DNA of 64,000 nt from Pseudomonas fluorescens (GCF_902497785.1 NZ_CABVHK010000006.1:124001-188000), one strand, 5' to 3'; positions 33,951 through 43,391 are shown, numbered from the stretch's first letter. Translations and numbers: made by a program. The notes: generated from the sequence alone by a model not told the origin.

Positions 33951-34246
33951 AAAAGATCGCAGCCTTCGGCAGCTCCTACATTGGAGTGCGATCCCCTGTA
34001 GGAGCTTGCGAAGGCTGCGATCTTTTGAGGATCAGACCCTTTTCAAATCAGAGCCGGCCTTCGGCAGCTCCTACGCTGGAATGCGATCCCCTGTAGGAGC
34101 TGCCGAAGGCTGCGATCTTTTGAGGATCAGACCCTTTTCAAATCAGAGCCAGCCTTCGGCAGCTCCTACGCTGGAATGCGATCTCCTGTAGGAGCTGCCG
34201 AAGGCTGCGATCTTTTGAGGATCAGACCCTTTTCAAATCAGAGCCG
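33951..34246. repeat. Tandem 95-bp triplication of REPIN plus gene 3' end
   Basis: The segment GAGGATCAGACCCTTTTCAA...AGAGCC starts at 34027, 34122 and 34217, giving a 95-base period. Each copy is joined to a GTAGGAGCTGCCGAAGGCTG hairpin; the first hairpin (33951-34026) has complete arms. The copies include the last codons and stop of the transaminase gene (CGG CTC TGA). Junctions fall at AGCC, shared by the gene end (AGAGCCG) and the repeat arm (CAGCCTTCGG), suggesting slippage at that microhomology. The other part of this 551-base gap (33687-33950) shows no gene. Confidence 0.92.
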
Positions 34247-35608
34247 ACCGTATTCCTGCGCCGTCCGATCCACCGCTTTCAAGGTTTTGCCGACCAACTC
34301 ATCAATCTCTTCGCGACTGGCGATCAACGCCGGCGCCATGATCATCCGCCCCAGCGTCGAGCGAATAATCACCCCTTCCTCAAAGCCGATCGTGCGGCAA
34401 CGCCAGGCGATGTCGTTCTCGTTGGCAAAGCGCTTGCGACTGCTTTTGTCCTCGGCCAGTTGCAGCGCCGCGACCATGCCGACGCCCTGTATATCCCCCA
34501 CCAACGGGTGATTGCCGAACACCTCGCGCAGGCACTGTTGCAGGTACGGCCCGATGTCGTCCTTGACCCGCGTCACCACCCCTTCATCGCGCAATGCTTT
34601 CAGGTTGGCGATGGCCACCGCCGCCGCCACCGGGTGCCCGGAATAGGTCAGGCCGTGGGCAAACACTCCGCCCTGCTCGACCAATACCCGAGCCATTTTC
34701 TTCGACAGAATCAACCCGCCCATGGGGATGTAACCGGAGGTCAGACCCTTGGCGATCGACAGCGTGTCCGGCTCGAAACCGAAGTGCTCGTGAGCGAACC
34801 ATTCGCCGGTGCGACCAAAACCTCCGATCACTTCGTCGGCGCACAACAGCACATCGTACTGGCGGCAGATCCGCTGGATTTCCGGCCAGTAACTTTCGGG
34901 TGGAAAGATCATCCCGCCCGCACCCTGGAACGGTTCGGCGATAAACCCGGCGACCTTGTCCGCGCCCAGTTCAAGGATTTTCGCTTCCAGTTGCTGCGCC
35001 GCTCGCAGGCCAAATTCAGCCGGAGTCAGGTTGCCTTCGTGGGCGAAAAAATACGGCTCGTCGATGTGCTCGATGTCGGGCAGCATGCCGCCCATTTCGT
35101 GCATGAACTTCATGCCGCCGAGCGCCGTCGCCGCCAGCGTCGAGCCGTGATAACCGTTCCAGCGACCGATCATGATTTTCTTCTCGGGCTTGCCGAGGAT
35201 CGTCCAGTAACGACGCACGGTGCGGATCAGCACCTCGTTGGCCTCGGAGCCGGAGTTGGTGTAGATCGCGTGGCTGTAGTGACCCGGCAACAGGCTGAAC
35301 AGCAGCTCCGACAGCTCGATCACCTGCGGGTGGGTGGTGTGGAAAAACATGTTGTAGTACGGCAGTTGCTCGAGCTGTCGGGTGGCCGCGGCCGCCAGAT
35401 CCTTGCGCCCGTAACCGAGGTTGGTGCACCACAGCCCGGACATGCCATCGAGGTAGCGCCGACCGTCGTTGTCCCACAGGTGCAGGCGCTCGCCTCGGAC
35501 CATCACCCGCGGCCCTTCATCATTGAGCGCCTTCTGATCGACGAATGCGTGAATGTGGTGCGCAGCGTCGGCGGCCTGGTAGTCGCGGGTTTCACGTGGT
35601 GTGGTCAT
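34238..35608 (-). CDS. Class III omega-aminotransferase
   Basis: 456-residue PLP enzyme. It shares with amine:pyruvate transaminases YLDGMSGLWCTNLGYGRKD, YTNSGSEANE, GRWNGYHGST and the PLP-lysine segment IAKGLTSGYIPMGG, with GGFGRTGEWFAHEHF; the Asp of CADEVIGG binds the pyridine nitrogen. The similarity to Chromobacterium-type amine:pyruvate transaminase and SpuC (putrescine:pyruvate) points to a terminal amine donor with pyruvate as acceptor, giving an aldehyde for the neighbouring dehydrogenase. The operon gap to the dehydrogenase is 31 bases. Confidence 0.9.
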   Translation of the reverse strand: MTTPRETRDYQAADAAHHIHAFVDQKALNDEGPRVMVRGERLHLWDNDGRRYLDGMSGLWCTNLGYGRKDLAAAATRQLEQLPYYNMFFHTTHPQVIELSELLFSLLPGHYSHAIYTNSGSEANEVLIRTVRRYWTILGKPEKKIMIGRWNGYHGSTLAATALGGMKFMHEMGGMLPDIEHIDEPYFFAHEGNLTPAEFGLRAAQQLEAKILELGADKVAGFIAEPFQGAGGMIFPPESYWPEIQRICRQYDVLLCADEVIGGFGRTGEWFAHEHFGFEPDTLSIAKGLTSGYIPMGGLILSKKMARVLVEQGGVFAHGLTYSGHPVAAAVAIANLKALRDEGVVTRVKDDIGPYLQQCLREVFGNHPLVGDIQGVGMVAALQLAEDKSSRKRFANENDIAWRCRTIGFEEGVIIRSTLGRMIMAPALIASREEIDELVGKTLKAVDRTAQEYGRL

Positions 35609-35639
35609 CGCCAGTTCTCCGTTTTGTTATGAGCGGCTG

Positions 35640-37148
35640 TTATGCGCGCAGCTGAAACCAGGTGGTCTTCAACTGGGTGTATTTATCGAATGAATGCAGC
35701 GACAGGTCCCGGCCGAAACCCGACTGTTTGCCGCCGCCGAAGGGAACGGTCACGTCGAGCGCATCGACGCTGTTGACCGACACCGTGCCCGCACGCAATT
35801 GCCGGGCCACGCGGTGCGCGCGGTTAAGGTCGTCGGTCCACAGCGACGCGGCCAGACCGTAAACGCTGTCGTTGGCCAGTTGCAAGGCGTGTGCCTCGTC
35901 ATCGAACGGCGTGACGGCCAGCACCGGGCCGAACACTTCGTCGCGAAACAGCGGCATGTCCGGGCTGACGTTTGTGAAAATCGTTGGCTGAATGAAGTTG
36001 TCGGAACCGTTGAAAATCGACTGGCGACCGCCACACACTTTGGTCGCCCCCTGGCGTTCGGCTTGCTCGATAAACTTCATGATGCGCGCGGTCTGCCGGC
36101 TGTCGACGATCGCCCCGGCGCTGCTCGACGGATCCAGCGGATCACCCGGCAGCCAGCGTTCGGCCTGCGCTTTGAGGCGCTCGACGAACTCATCATGGAT
36201 CGAGCGCTGCACCAGCAACCGCGAATTGGCCGAGCAGACTTCGCCCTGATTGAAGAAGATGCCGAACGCGGCTTTCTCGGCGGCGAGATCCAGATCCTGG
36301 CAATCGGCGAACACCAGGTTGGCGCTCTTGCCGCCGCATTCCAGCCACACCTGTTTCAGGTTCGACTGCGCGGAGTACTGCATGAAATATTTACCGACTT
36401 CGGTGGAGCCGGTGAACACCAGGCAATCGACGTCCGGGTGCAGACCGAGGGCTTTGCCGGTCTGCTCGCCGAGACCCGGCAGCACGTTCAGCACACCTGC
36501 CGGCAGGCCGGCTTCAAGGGCGAGCTCGCCAAGCCGCAAGGCGGAAAACGGTGATTGCTCGGCGGGTTTGAGAATCACCGAATTTCCCGCGGCCAACGCT
36601 GGCGCCAGTTTCCACGCGGCCATGTCCAGCGGGAAGTTCCACGGCACGACGGCGGCGACCACACCGAGTGCTTCGCGGGTGATGGTCGCCAGCACGTTCT
36701 GCGCGCTGGGGGCGATCTGGTCGTAGAGTTTGTCGAGGCTTTCGGCGTACCAGCGAAACACCCCGGCGGCGCCCGGTACGTCGATGTTGTAGGCGTCCAT
36801 CACCGGTTTGCCCATGTTCAGCGAATCCAGCAGCGCCAGCTCTTCGCGATGGGTCATGATCAGGTCGGCGAGGCGCAGCAGTACCTGCTTGCGCTCACCC
36901 GGCGAACGCGCCGACCAGGTACCCGCCTCGAACACCTGCCGCGCATTTCTAACCGCGGCATCGACGTCTTCTTCGCCGCACGCGCTGACATTGGCCAGGC
37001 ACTGGCCGGTGGCCGGGTTGATCGTGGCGAAGGTCTGCCCGGACTGTGCCGAGCGCCGTTTGCCGTCGATCAGCGCTTGGTCGGGAAGCTGCAGCGCAGC
37101 GGCTTTGTTTTGCCAATATGCAAGCTCGAACACGTTCAGATGCTCCAT
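35640..37148 (-). CDS. Aldehyde dehydrogenase (PuuC/KauB-like)
   Basis: 502 residues. NAD-dependent oxidation of an aldehyde to a carboxylate. Motifs: WNFPLDMAAWKLAPALAAGN, catalytic Glu in LECGGKSANLVF, catalytic Cys in NQGEVCSANSRL, and FTGSTEVGKYF. The N-terminal FELAYWQNKAAALQLPDQALIDG matches the gamma-glutamyl/omega-aminobutyraldehyde dehydrogenase group (PuuC, KauB). It is the first gene of the dehydrogenase-transaminase pair and divergent from a LysR gene. The set likely converts a primary amine to a carboxylic acid. Confidence 0.92.
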   Translation of the reverse strand: MEHLNVFELAYWQNKAAALQLPDQALIDGKRRSAQSGQTFATINPATGQCLANVSACGEEDVDAAVRNARQVFEAGTWSARSPGERKQVLLRLADLIMTHREELALLDSLNMGKPVMDAYNIDVPGAAGVFRWYAESLDKLYDQIAPSAQNVLATITREALGVVAAVVPWNFPLDMAAWKLAPALAAGNSVILKPAEQSPFSALRLGELALEAGLPAGVLNVLPGLGEQTGKALGLHPDVDCLVFTGSTEVGKYFMQYSAQSNLKQVWLECGGKSANLVFADCQDLDLAAEKAAFGIFFNQGEVCSANSRLLVQRSIHDEFVERLKAQAERWLPGDPLDPSSSAGAIVDSRQTARIMKFIEQAERQGATKVCGGRQSIFNGSDNFIQPTIFTNVSPDMPLFRDEVFGPVLAVTPFDDEAHALQLANDSVYGLAASLWTDDLNRAHRVARQLRAGTVSVNSVDALDVTVPFGGGKQSGFGRDLSLHSFDKYTQLKTTWFQLRA

Positions 37149-37264
37149 GGGCTTTTCTTGTGTCTGGATGGTGGCCCAGGCCCGTGTCGAGGAAAAATAG
37201 TAAAAATGTTTGTGTAGACCATGAAAAAACTGGGCAGCCGATCTCCCTGCTCCCGCGCGATGTG

Positions 37265-37283
37265 GTTATTGTTCAGGCATAAC
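37265..37283. promoter_or_regulatory. Candidate LysR-type binding site
   Basis: Inverted repeat GTTAT-N9-ATAAC in the divergent gap between the aldehyde dehydrogenase and LysR genes, compatible with a T-N11-A LysR box. Confidence 0.45.
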
Positions 37284-37358
37284 AACACCGTCGTCAGAAC
37301 GGATGCGGGCGGCTCGCAATTTGCGTGGATGTCGAGACCATCCAATCCGAGGTTTGCC

Positions 37359-38282
37359 GTGGCTGCCTACAACTTGCGTCAACTGAAATACTTCATCACC
37401 ACCGTCGAGTGCGGCAGCGTCGCCGAGGCCTCGCGCAAGCTGTACATCGCCCAGCCGGCGATTTCCACCGCCATCAAGGGCCTGGAAGACAGCTTCGGCG
37501 TGCAGTTGCTGATCCGTCATCACGCCCAAGGCGTGTCGTTGACCCCAAGCGGTGCGCGCTTCTATCGCAAGGCCCAGGAACTGCTGCGCATGGCCAAGGA
37601 ATTCGAACAGAACGCCCTGGCCGACAACGACATCGTGGCCGGGCAAATCGACATCGGCTGTTTCGAAACCGTCGCGCCGCTGTACTTGCCACAGTTGATT
37701 GCCGGGTTCTCGGCGCTGTATCCCGGAGTGAAAATCCGCATCCGCGACGGCGAGCAACAGGAACTGGTGCAAGGCCTGACCTCGGGCACGTTCGACCTGG
37801 CGATCCTGTATGAACACGACCTCGACGCCACCATCGAAACCGAACCGCTGATGCCGGCGCAGCGACCTTATGCGTTGCTGCCAGCGGATCACCGCTTTGC
37901 CCAGCTCAAGCAAGTATCACTGCGCGACCTGTGCCTGGAACCGATGATCCTGCTGGACGTGCAGCCGAGCCGGACGTACTTCGTCAGCCTGTTCGAGGAA
38001 TTGAACCTGTCGCCCAACATCGCCTTCAGCTCACCATCGATCGAGATGGTCCGGGGCATGGTCGGTCAGGGGTTTGGCTTCTCGATCCTGGTCACCCGCC
38101 CGCATTCGGAATGCACCTACGACGGCCAGAAAGTGGTGTGCGTGGACATTATCGAAGACGTCACCGGCTCAGGCCTGGTGGCGGCATGGCTCAAACGCGG
38201 ACAACTGACCAAACCGGCGCAGATGTTTGCCGATTACTGCCGCGAGCAACTCACGGCGAAGGCCAAAAAACCAGCCCCGTAG
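37359..38282 (+). CDS. LysR-family regulator of the amine-catabolic genes
   Basis: 307 residues from a GTG at 37359 with GAGG seven bases upstream; the N-terminus then reads AAYNLRQLKYFITTVECG, the usual LysR opening. An ATG at 37329 is an alternative. The helix-turn-helix (about 3-62; AEASRKLYIAQPAISTAIKGLE) precedes a full effector domain. It is divergent from the aldehyde dehydrogenase, transaminase and ABC genes, so it probably activates them in response to the imported substrate or its aldehyde. Confidence 0.88.
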   Translation: MAAYNLRQLKYFITTVECGSVAEASRKLYIAQPAISTAIKGLEDSFGVQLLIRHHAQGVSLTPSGARFYRKAQELLRMAKEFEQNALADNDIVAGQIDIGCFETVAPLYLPQLIAGFSALYPGVKIRIRDGEQQELVQGLTSGTFDLAILYEHDLDATIETEPLMPAQRPYALLPADHRFAQLKQVSLRDLCLEPMILLDVQPSRTYFVSLFEELNLSPNIAFSSPSIEMVRGMVGQGFGFSILVTRPHSECTYDGQKVVCVDIIEDVTGSGLVAAWLKRGQLTKPAQMFADYCREQLTAKAKKPAP

Positions 38283-38325
38283 GCGCTGGCGCCGCCTGCG
38301 ATCTGTTGATCTGAAAGATCAACGT

Positions 38326-38402
38326 CAAAAGATCGCAGCCTTCGGCAGCTCCTACATTGATCGGGTAAAACCGTAGGAGCTGCCGAAGGCTGCGATCTTT
38401 TG
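38326..38402. repeat. REPIN (GATCGCAGCCTTCGGCAGCTCCTAC family)
   Basis: Inverted 28-30-base arms with a 17-base loop between convergent LysR and hrpB; a degraded half copy (GTAGGCGCTGGCGCCGCCTGCGATC) precedes it at 38279-38305. Confidence 0.92.
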
Positions 38403-38406
38403 ATCT

Positions 38407-40926
38407 TCAGCTTTTACGCGGTTTGATCCGCGCCGTCGCCTCAGCCACCAACGGATCATCCGGCCAATAATGCTTCGGATACCGTCCCTTCAAATCCTTC
38501 TTCACCTCGGCATAGGTGCTGCGCCAGAAGTTCGCCAGGTCCTGCGTCACCTGCACCGGTCGCCGCGCCGGCGACAGCAGATGCAGCTTCACCACTTGCC
38601 GGCCACCGGCAATGCGCGGTGTGTCAGCCAAGCCGAACAACTCCTGCAAACGCACCGCCAGAATCGGCGGCTGTTCACTGTAGTCCAGACGAATCGACGA
38701 CCCCGACGGCACGCTCACATGCTGCGGCGCCAGCTCATCCAGGCGCTGCGGCAACGGCCACGGCAACAGGTTTCGGACAATGCTCGACAGGTCCAGATTG
38801 GCAAAATGACTCAGCCGCGAAACCTTCCCCAGATACGGCAGCAGCCAGTGCTCAAGGTTTTTCAGCAGCGCAGCGTCACTGACATCCGGCCACTCACTCT
38901 CGCCCGTAGCGACAAGGTCCAACTGCCGCAGCAAAGCCACCCGCGCCTGCCACTGACGCAACTCCGGCGTCCACGGCAACAGCTCCAGCCCCTTGCGCCG
39001 CACCAGATTCACCAGCGCCTGACTGCGCGCGGTTTCATCCAGCCCGGTCAAGGGTTCACGGCTGAGAATCAACTCCCCGACCTTGCGCTGACGCTCGGCG
39101 CGCAACACGCCTTCGCGCTCGTCCCAATCCAGTTGATCGACCACCCGCACCTGCTCGGCCAACACTGAATCGAACAACGCCGGATCAAAATCCGTCGCCA
39201 GATAAATCCGCTCCTCACGCTGGCCTTGGCGGCTGCCCAGATCAGCAATCACCAACCACGGCTGTTTCATCAAACTGTCAGCCTCGGCGAACAACGCGGC
39301 GCGACCGTTGGCCAGACGATATTCCGCGCCACCGGCACGCCTTTGCTGAGCCACACGATCCGGATAAGCCAGCGCCAGCAACGCGCCGAGCCAACGCGGA
39401 TGATCCGGGTCGATGACCGGTTCCGACGCCTTGCCCCGCAGATAACCGCGATACTGCCGCGCCAGTTGCCGGGCACGCTGCACGCCGCCCTGCGCGCCCC
39501 GCGCGGCACGTTGTTCGCCGGACAGCAGCACCAGTCGGCTGTGCAAATCGGCGCCGGCACCGCGCAAGATATCCCGCTCGCCGAGCAATGCCGCGACATC
39601 ACATGCCATGTCGGCCAAGCCCAACGCCTGGCCACGTAATAACAGATGGGCGATGCGCGGATGCGCCGGCAGTTCGGCCATGGCTTGACCGTGGCGGGTC
39701 AGCGTTTCTCCGTCCAATGCACCCAGTCGATCGAGCAAATCCTGAGCCTGGGCGTAAGCGGCAGCGGGCGGCACGTCGAGCCACACCAACTGGCCGGGCG
39801 CCACACCCCAGCGACCCAGTTGCAACGCCAACGCGGCCAGATCCGCCGAGAGAATTTCCGCACTGGCATACGCCGCCAGTTGCTCGTGCTGATCCTGCGA
39901 CCACAGGCGATAACACACGCCCGGCTCCAGCCGCCCTGCCCGACCGGCGCGTTGCGTGGCGCTGGCGCGGGAGATGCGTTGCGTGTCGAGGCGCGTCATG
40001 CCGCTGCCGGGATCGAAACGCGGCACCCGCGCCAGCCCGGCATCGATCACCACACGTACGCCGTCGATGGTCAGGCTGGTTTCGGCAATGTTGGTGGCCA
40101 GCACCACTTTGCGTTTGCCCGGTGGTGCCGGATCAATCGCGGCGCGTTGTGCGGCAAGGTCCAGTTCGCCATGCAAGGGGCAGAGCAAAACCTGCGTGCT
40201 CTCGCCCAGCGCATCCGCCAATTGTTGATGCACGCGACGGATTTCCGCCTGCCCCGGCAGGAATACCAAAATGCTGCCAGTCTCGTCATTCAAGGCTTCG
40301 AGAATGGTCTGCACCAGACGCGGCTCAATGAACTCACCGGGCTGAAACGGCCGGCCCCAGCGCATTGCCACCGGGTACATGCGCCCTTCGCTGCGCAGGA
40401 TCGGCGCGTCATCCAGCAAACTGGCCAGGCGTTCGCCTTCCAGGGTTGCCGACATCAAGAGGATTTTCAGCGGCTGATCATCGCGAAACAGCTCCCGGCC
40501 ATTCAGGCTCAGGGCCAATGCCAGATCAGCGTCGAGGCTGCGCTCGTGGAATTCGTCAAAGATCAGCAGGCCGACGCCTTCCAGCGCCGGGTCATCCTGC
40601 AAGCGCCGGGTAAGAATGCCTTCGGTGACCACTTCGATACGGGTTTTGGGCCCGACTTTGCTGTCCAGGCGAATGCGATAACCGACGGTTTCACCCACCT
40701 TCTCACCCAACTCGCTGGCCAGCCGCTCCGCCGCTGCACGCGCAGCCAGACGGCGCGGTTCAAGCATCAGAATGGTCTGCCCGGCCAGCCACGCCTCATT
40801 GAGCAAGGCCAGCGGAACACGGGTGGTCTTACCGGCGCCGGGCGGTGCTTCGAGCACGGCTTCGTGGCGTGTCGCCAAGGCTTCACGCAGGGCGGGTAAA
40901 ACTTCATCAATCGGCAAAGAAATCAT
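38407..40926 (-). CDS. hrpB: ATP-dependent helicase HrpB
   Basis: 839-residue DEAH-box helicase. Motifs: I PPGAGKTTRVPLALL, Ia LEPRRLAARAAAERL, II DEFHER, III LMSATLEGERL, V ATNIAETSLTIDGV, VI QRAGRAGRLEPG, followed by winged-helix, HA2 and the HrpB C-terminal domain ending near SYAEVKKDLKGRYPKHYWPDDPL (core DLKGRYPKHYWPDDP), a signature of HrpB. The start is MISLPIDEVLPALREAL at 40926; a small extension to 40938 is unlikely. Its exact RNA role is not settled. Confidence 0.94.
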   Translation of the reverse strand: MISLPIDEVLPALREALATRHEAVLEAPPGAGKTTRVPLALLNEAWLAGQTILMLEPRRLAARAAAERLASELGEKVGETVGYRIRLDSKVGPKTRIEVVTEGILTRRLQDDPALEGVGLLIFDEFHERSLDADLALALSLNGRELFRDDQPLKILLMSATLEGERLASLLDDAPILRSEGRMYPVAMRWGRPFQPGEFIEPRLVQTILEALNDETGSILVFLPGQAEIRRVHQQLADALGESTQVLLCPLHGELDLAAQRAAIDPAPPGKRKVVLATNIAETSLTIDGVRVVIDAGLARVPRFDPGSGMTRLDTQRISRASATQRAGRAGRLEPGVCYRLWSQDQHEQLAAYASAEILSADLAALALQLGRWGVAPGQLVWLDVPPAAAYAQAQDLLDRLGALDGETLTRHGQAMAELPAHPRIAHLLLRGQALGLADMACDVAALLGERDILRGAGADLHSRLVLLSGEQRAARGAQGGVQRARQLARQYRGYLRGKASEPVIDPDHPRWLGALLALAYPDRVAQQRRAGGAEYRLANGRAALFAEADSLMKQPWLVIADLGSRQGQREERIYLATDFDPALFDSVLAEQVRVVDQLDWDEREGVLRAERQRKVGELILSREPLTGLDETARSQALVNLVRRKGLELLPWTPELRQWQARVALLRQLDLVATGESEWPDVSDAALLKNLEHWLLPYLGKVSRLSHFANLDLSSIVRNLLPWPLPQRLDELAPQHVSVPSGSSIRLDYSEQPPILAVRLQELFGLADTPRIAGGRQVVKLHLLSPARRPVQVTQDLANFWRSTYAEVKKDLKGRYPKHYWPDDPLVAEATARIKPRKS

Positions 40927-41035
40927 GCTGGCTCCCAAACAGAGCGGCGAGTATAACGGCGAACTGCTCGGCGTTTATCAGGGTCCTAATTCATAGAGAC
41001 GCCCTTTCGTTTTGAAATTACCCAGGAGATTTCCT

Positions 41036-41455
41036 ATGCGTATTCCCTCTCGCCTGATTGGCGGTGTGCTGGTCGCAACCCTGCTGACCCAACTGACTGC
41101 GTGCGGGACGATTTTCTACCCCGACCGCCGTGGCCAGATCGACGGCAAGATCGACCCGGCGATTGCCGCGCTGGATGCCGTGGGCCTGCTGTTCTACATC
41201 GTTCCCGGCCTGATCGCGTTCGCCGTTGACTTTGCCTCTGGCGCGATTTACTACGCGCCCGGCGAAACCGCGCAGGTCGCTCCGGAAAAACTCAAGGAAG
41301 CCATCGGCGCTGACGGCAAGGTCAATAACCACAAGTTGCAGACGATTCTTGAAACCGAACTGGGCCGCAGCTTCCCGCTGGATGACCCGCGCCTGATCCA
41401 GCACAAGGGCAGCACCCAGCAACTGGCCCTGCTCGGCCTGCAACCTGCCGCGTAA
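41036..41455 (+). CDS. Conserved lipoprotein of unknown function
   Basis: 139 residues. Signal peptide MRIPSRLIGGVLVATLLTQLTAC with lipobox LTAC gives a lipidated Cys at residue 23. A hydrophobic segment at about 45-70 (LDAVGLLFYIVPGLIAFAVDF) could insert in a membrane. The remainder is soluble. AGGAG precedes the ATG by 9 bases. It is followed after 29 bases by a cation exporter gene. Seen in many Pseudomonas, to my recall, but without function. Confidence 0.82.
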   Translation: MRIPSRLIGGVLVATLLTQLTACGTIFYPDRRGQIDGKIDPAIAALDAVGLLFYIVPGLIAFAVDFASGAIYYAPGETAQVAPEKLKEAIGADGKVNNHKLQTILETELGRSFPLDDPRLIQHKGSTQQLALLGLQPAA

Positions 41456-41484
41456 TCCGTGCACCTGAAGGAAAAGCCGTCCGT

Positions 41485-42393
41485 ATGATTTCCAGTTCCG
41501 AACACGCCCGCCTGCTACGGCTGGCGACCCGCGCCTCGGTGGCGGTGGCATGCACGCTGATAGTCGCCAAAGCCATTGCATGGTGGTTGAGCGGTTCGGT
41601 GAGCATGCTCGCCGGGCTGACCGACTCGGCGCTCGATGGGGTCGCCTCGCTGCTCAATCTGCTGGCGGTGCATTACGCCTTGCGCCCCGCCGATGACGAC
41701 CACCGTTACGGGCACGGCAAGGCCGAGTCTCTGGCGGGCATGGCTCAGGCATTGTTCATTGGTGGCAGTGCCGTGCTGATTGCCTTGCAGGCGTTTGATC
41801 GGTTGAAACATCCGGAGCCGGTGGGGGCGCCATGGTTCAGCATCGGCGTGATTGTGTTCTCCCTGGCACTGACCCTGGCCCTGCTGATGTTGCAGCATCG
41901 GGTGGTCAAGGCCACTGGGTCCAACGCAGTAAGCGCCGACGCCCTGCATTACCGGTCGGACATGCTGCTCAATGGCAGCATTCTGGTCGCGCTGGTTTTG
42001 GCCGGATTTGGCTGGCATCAAGTGGATGCGTGGTTCGGACTGGGGATTGCCGCTTACATTCTCTGGAGCGCCGTGCAGATCGCCCGGGAGAGTTTCAAGG
42101 TGCTGATGGATGAAGAGCTGCCGCCCGACGTCAGCCAGCACATGCTCGAACTGGCTTGCAGCGTACCCGGCGTGTTGGGTGCGCATGACCTGCGCACGCG
42201 GATCTCCGGTAATCAGTGGTTTGTGCAATTGCATCTGGAATTGCCGGGGGAACTGACCCTGTCAGTCGCCCACGGCATCAGCGATCAGGCGGCGGATGCG
42301 ATTCACGCCGCCTACCCGCGAGCCGAAGTGCTGGTGCACGCCGATCCGCAGGAAGTGGTGACGGCCGCCAGAATGAATCAGAAACTCACCTGA
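41485..42393 (+). CDS. FieF-type cation diffusion facilitator
   Basis: 302 residues, six transmembrane segments in the first two thirds and a C-terminal cytoplasmic domain. Metal-site residues: DSALD in TM2 (Asp-Asp), HRYGHGKAE, HYRSD in TM5 (His-Asp). The His/Asp set matches Zn/Fe efflux proteins such as FieF/YiiP. Exports divalent metal in exchange for protons. The stop overlaps by 16 bases the 3' end of the opposite-strand DUF6515 gene. Confidence 0.9.
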   Translation: MISSSEHARLLRLATRASVAVACTLIVAKAIAWWLSGSVSMLAGLTDSALDGVASLLNLLAVHYALRPADDDHRYGHGKAESLAGMAQALFIGGSAVLIALQAFDRLKHPEPVGAPWFSIGVIVFSLALTLALLMLQHRVVKATGSNAVSADALHYRSDMLLNGSILVALVLAGFGWHQVDAWFGLGIAAYILWSAVQIARESFKVLMDEELPPDVSQHMLELACSVPGVLGAHDLRTRISGNQWFVQLHLELPGELTLSVAHGISDQAADAIHAAYPRAEVLVHADPQEVVTAARMNQKLT

Positions 42394-43391
42394 TACCCAC
42401 GACTGGCCAGGCAGTTGCCCTGGGCCTGTCGGTAGGTTTGCACCACCGACGGATCCGGCTGATAGGTCGCGGTACGCGGATCGAAACCACTCTGCTGCAC
42501 CGCATACTGATAGCACTCGTACCCGTCCTGATTGACCTGCTCCGGCGACTGACCGTTGCCCGGATAGGCCACCACGTCATACCCATTGCTGGTCGGTTGC
42601 GGCTGCTGTTGCACGGGCGGTTCGACCACCACGTATTCCTGAGTGTTTTCCTGATAGGCGTAGTACGAACCCGCCGCGAGGAACAACAGCGCGCCACCCA
42701 CCCATACTTCCCGGGCGTAATCGGGCAGGTAGCTGACGCGTATCCCGCGCGGTGGCTGCACCACGACGTAGCGCGGGCCCAGCGGGCGATACCAGTAACC
42801 ACCGGAAAAGAAGTAATCCTGACCACGATAAGGCACGCGGTAGTCGCGGTCCGGGAAGCGGTCGATCACATGGCCGGGGCGATACTGCGGGCCTGATCCC
42901 CAGCCATTGCCGCGCCCATCCGGACGACCGGCCCAGCGATGGTCGTCGGGACGCGGCCCGTTGTTCTGCCAATGCGGGTTGTTGTCGTTGCGCCGGGGCA
43001 CGTCCTGGTAGTAACCGCGCTGTGGCTGTTGGGTCTGGCGTACCGTGTCGGGCCGGCCCTGAATGGGCAAGTCATTGGCCGGCAATTGTGGCGGTGGCGG
43101 CGGCGGCCGCACCGGACTGTTGAAATCGCGCGGCGGATTGTTCGGTGACTGGCCGCCATTGCGCGGCGGGTTGTTGTGCTCGAACTGGCGACTGTTGTCG
43201 CCTCGGATGATGTCGTTGTTCTGCGGGCGCGGCTGATTGTTGCCGCCATGCCCTTGACTGTTGCCCTGATGACCGTCGCCCCGTTGCCCGTTGTCGGGAC
43301 CCCGGTTCTGCGGCTCATCGGCCAGCGATTGCGCAGTGACACTGATACACAGCAAACCAACACCGGCCAAACGCCAGATGCGCGACTTCAT
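42378..43391 (-). CDS. DUF6515-family exported protein
   Basis: 337 residues from MKSRIWRLAG with GAGGAAAAGC upstream. Signal peptide to about residue 21. Residues 25-170 are Asn/Gln/Gly/Pro/Arg rich and probably disordered (NRGPDNGQRGDGHQGN); then a folded part with DYFFSGGYWYRPLGPRYVVVQPPRG, a transmembrane or hydrophobic segment VGGALLFLAAGSYYAY, and a C-terminal domain with EPPVQQQPQP, YECYQYA and NCLASRGYQV. Envelope protein of unknown function. Confidence 0.85.
   Translation of the reverse strand: MKSRIWRLAGVGLLCISVTAQSLADEPQNRGPDNGQRGDGHQGNSQGHGGNNQPRPQNNDIIRGDNSRQFEHNNPPRNGGQSPNNPPRDFNSPVRPPPPPPQLPANDLPIQGRPDTVRQTQQPQRGYYQDVPRRNDNNPHWQNNGPRPDDHRWAGRPDGRGNGWGSGPQYRPGHVIDRFPDRDYRVPYRGQDYFFSGGYWYRPLGPRYVVVQPPRGIRVSYLPDYAREVWVGGALLFLAAGSYYAYQENTQEYVVVEPPVQQQPQPTSNGYDVVAYPGNGQSPEQVNQDGYECYQYAVQQSGFDPRTATYQPDPSVVQTYRQAQGNCLASRGYQVSF

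Noticed and set aside
34006..34191. Short frames with repeated AAEGCDLL peptides
   Set aside because: Produced by the 95-bp repeat, not coding.
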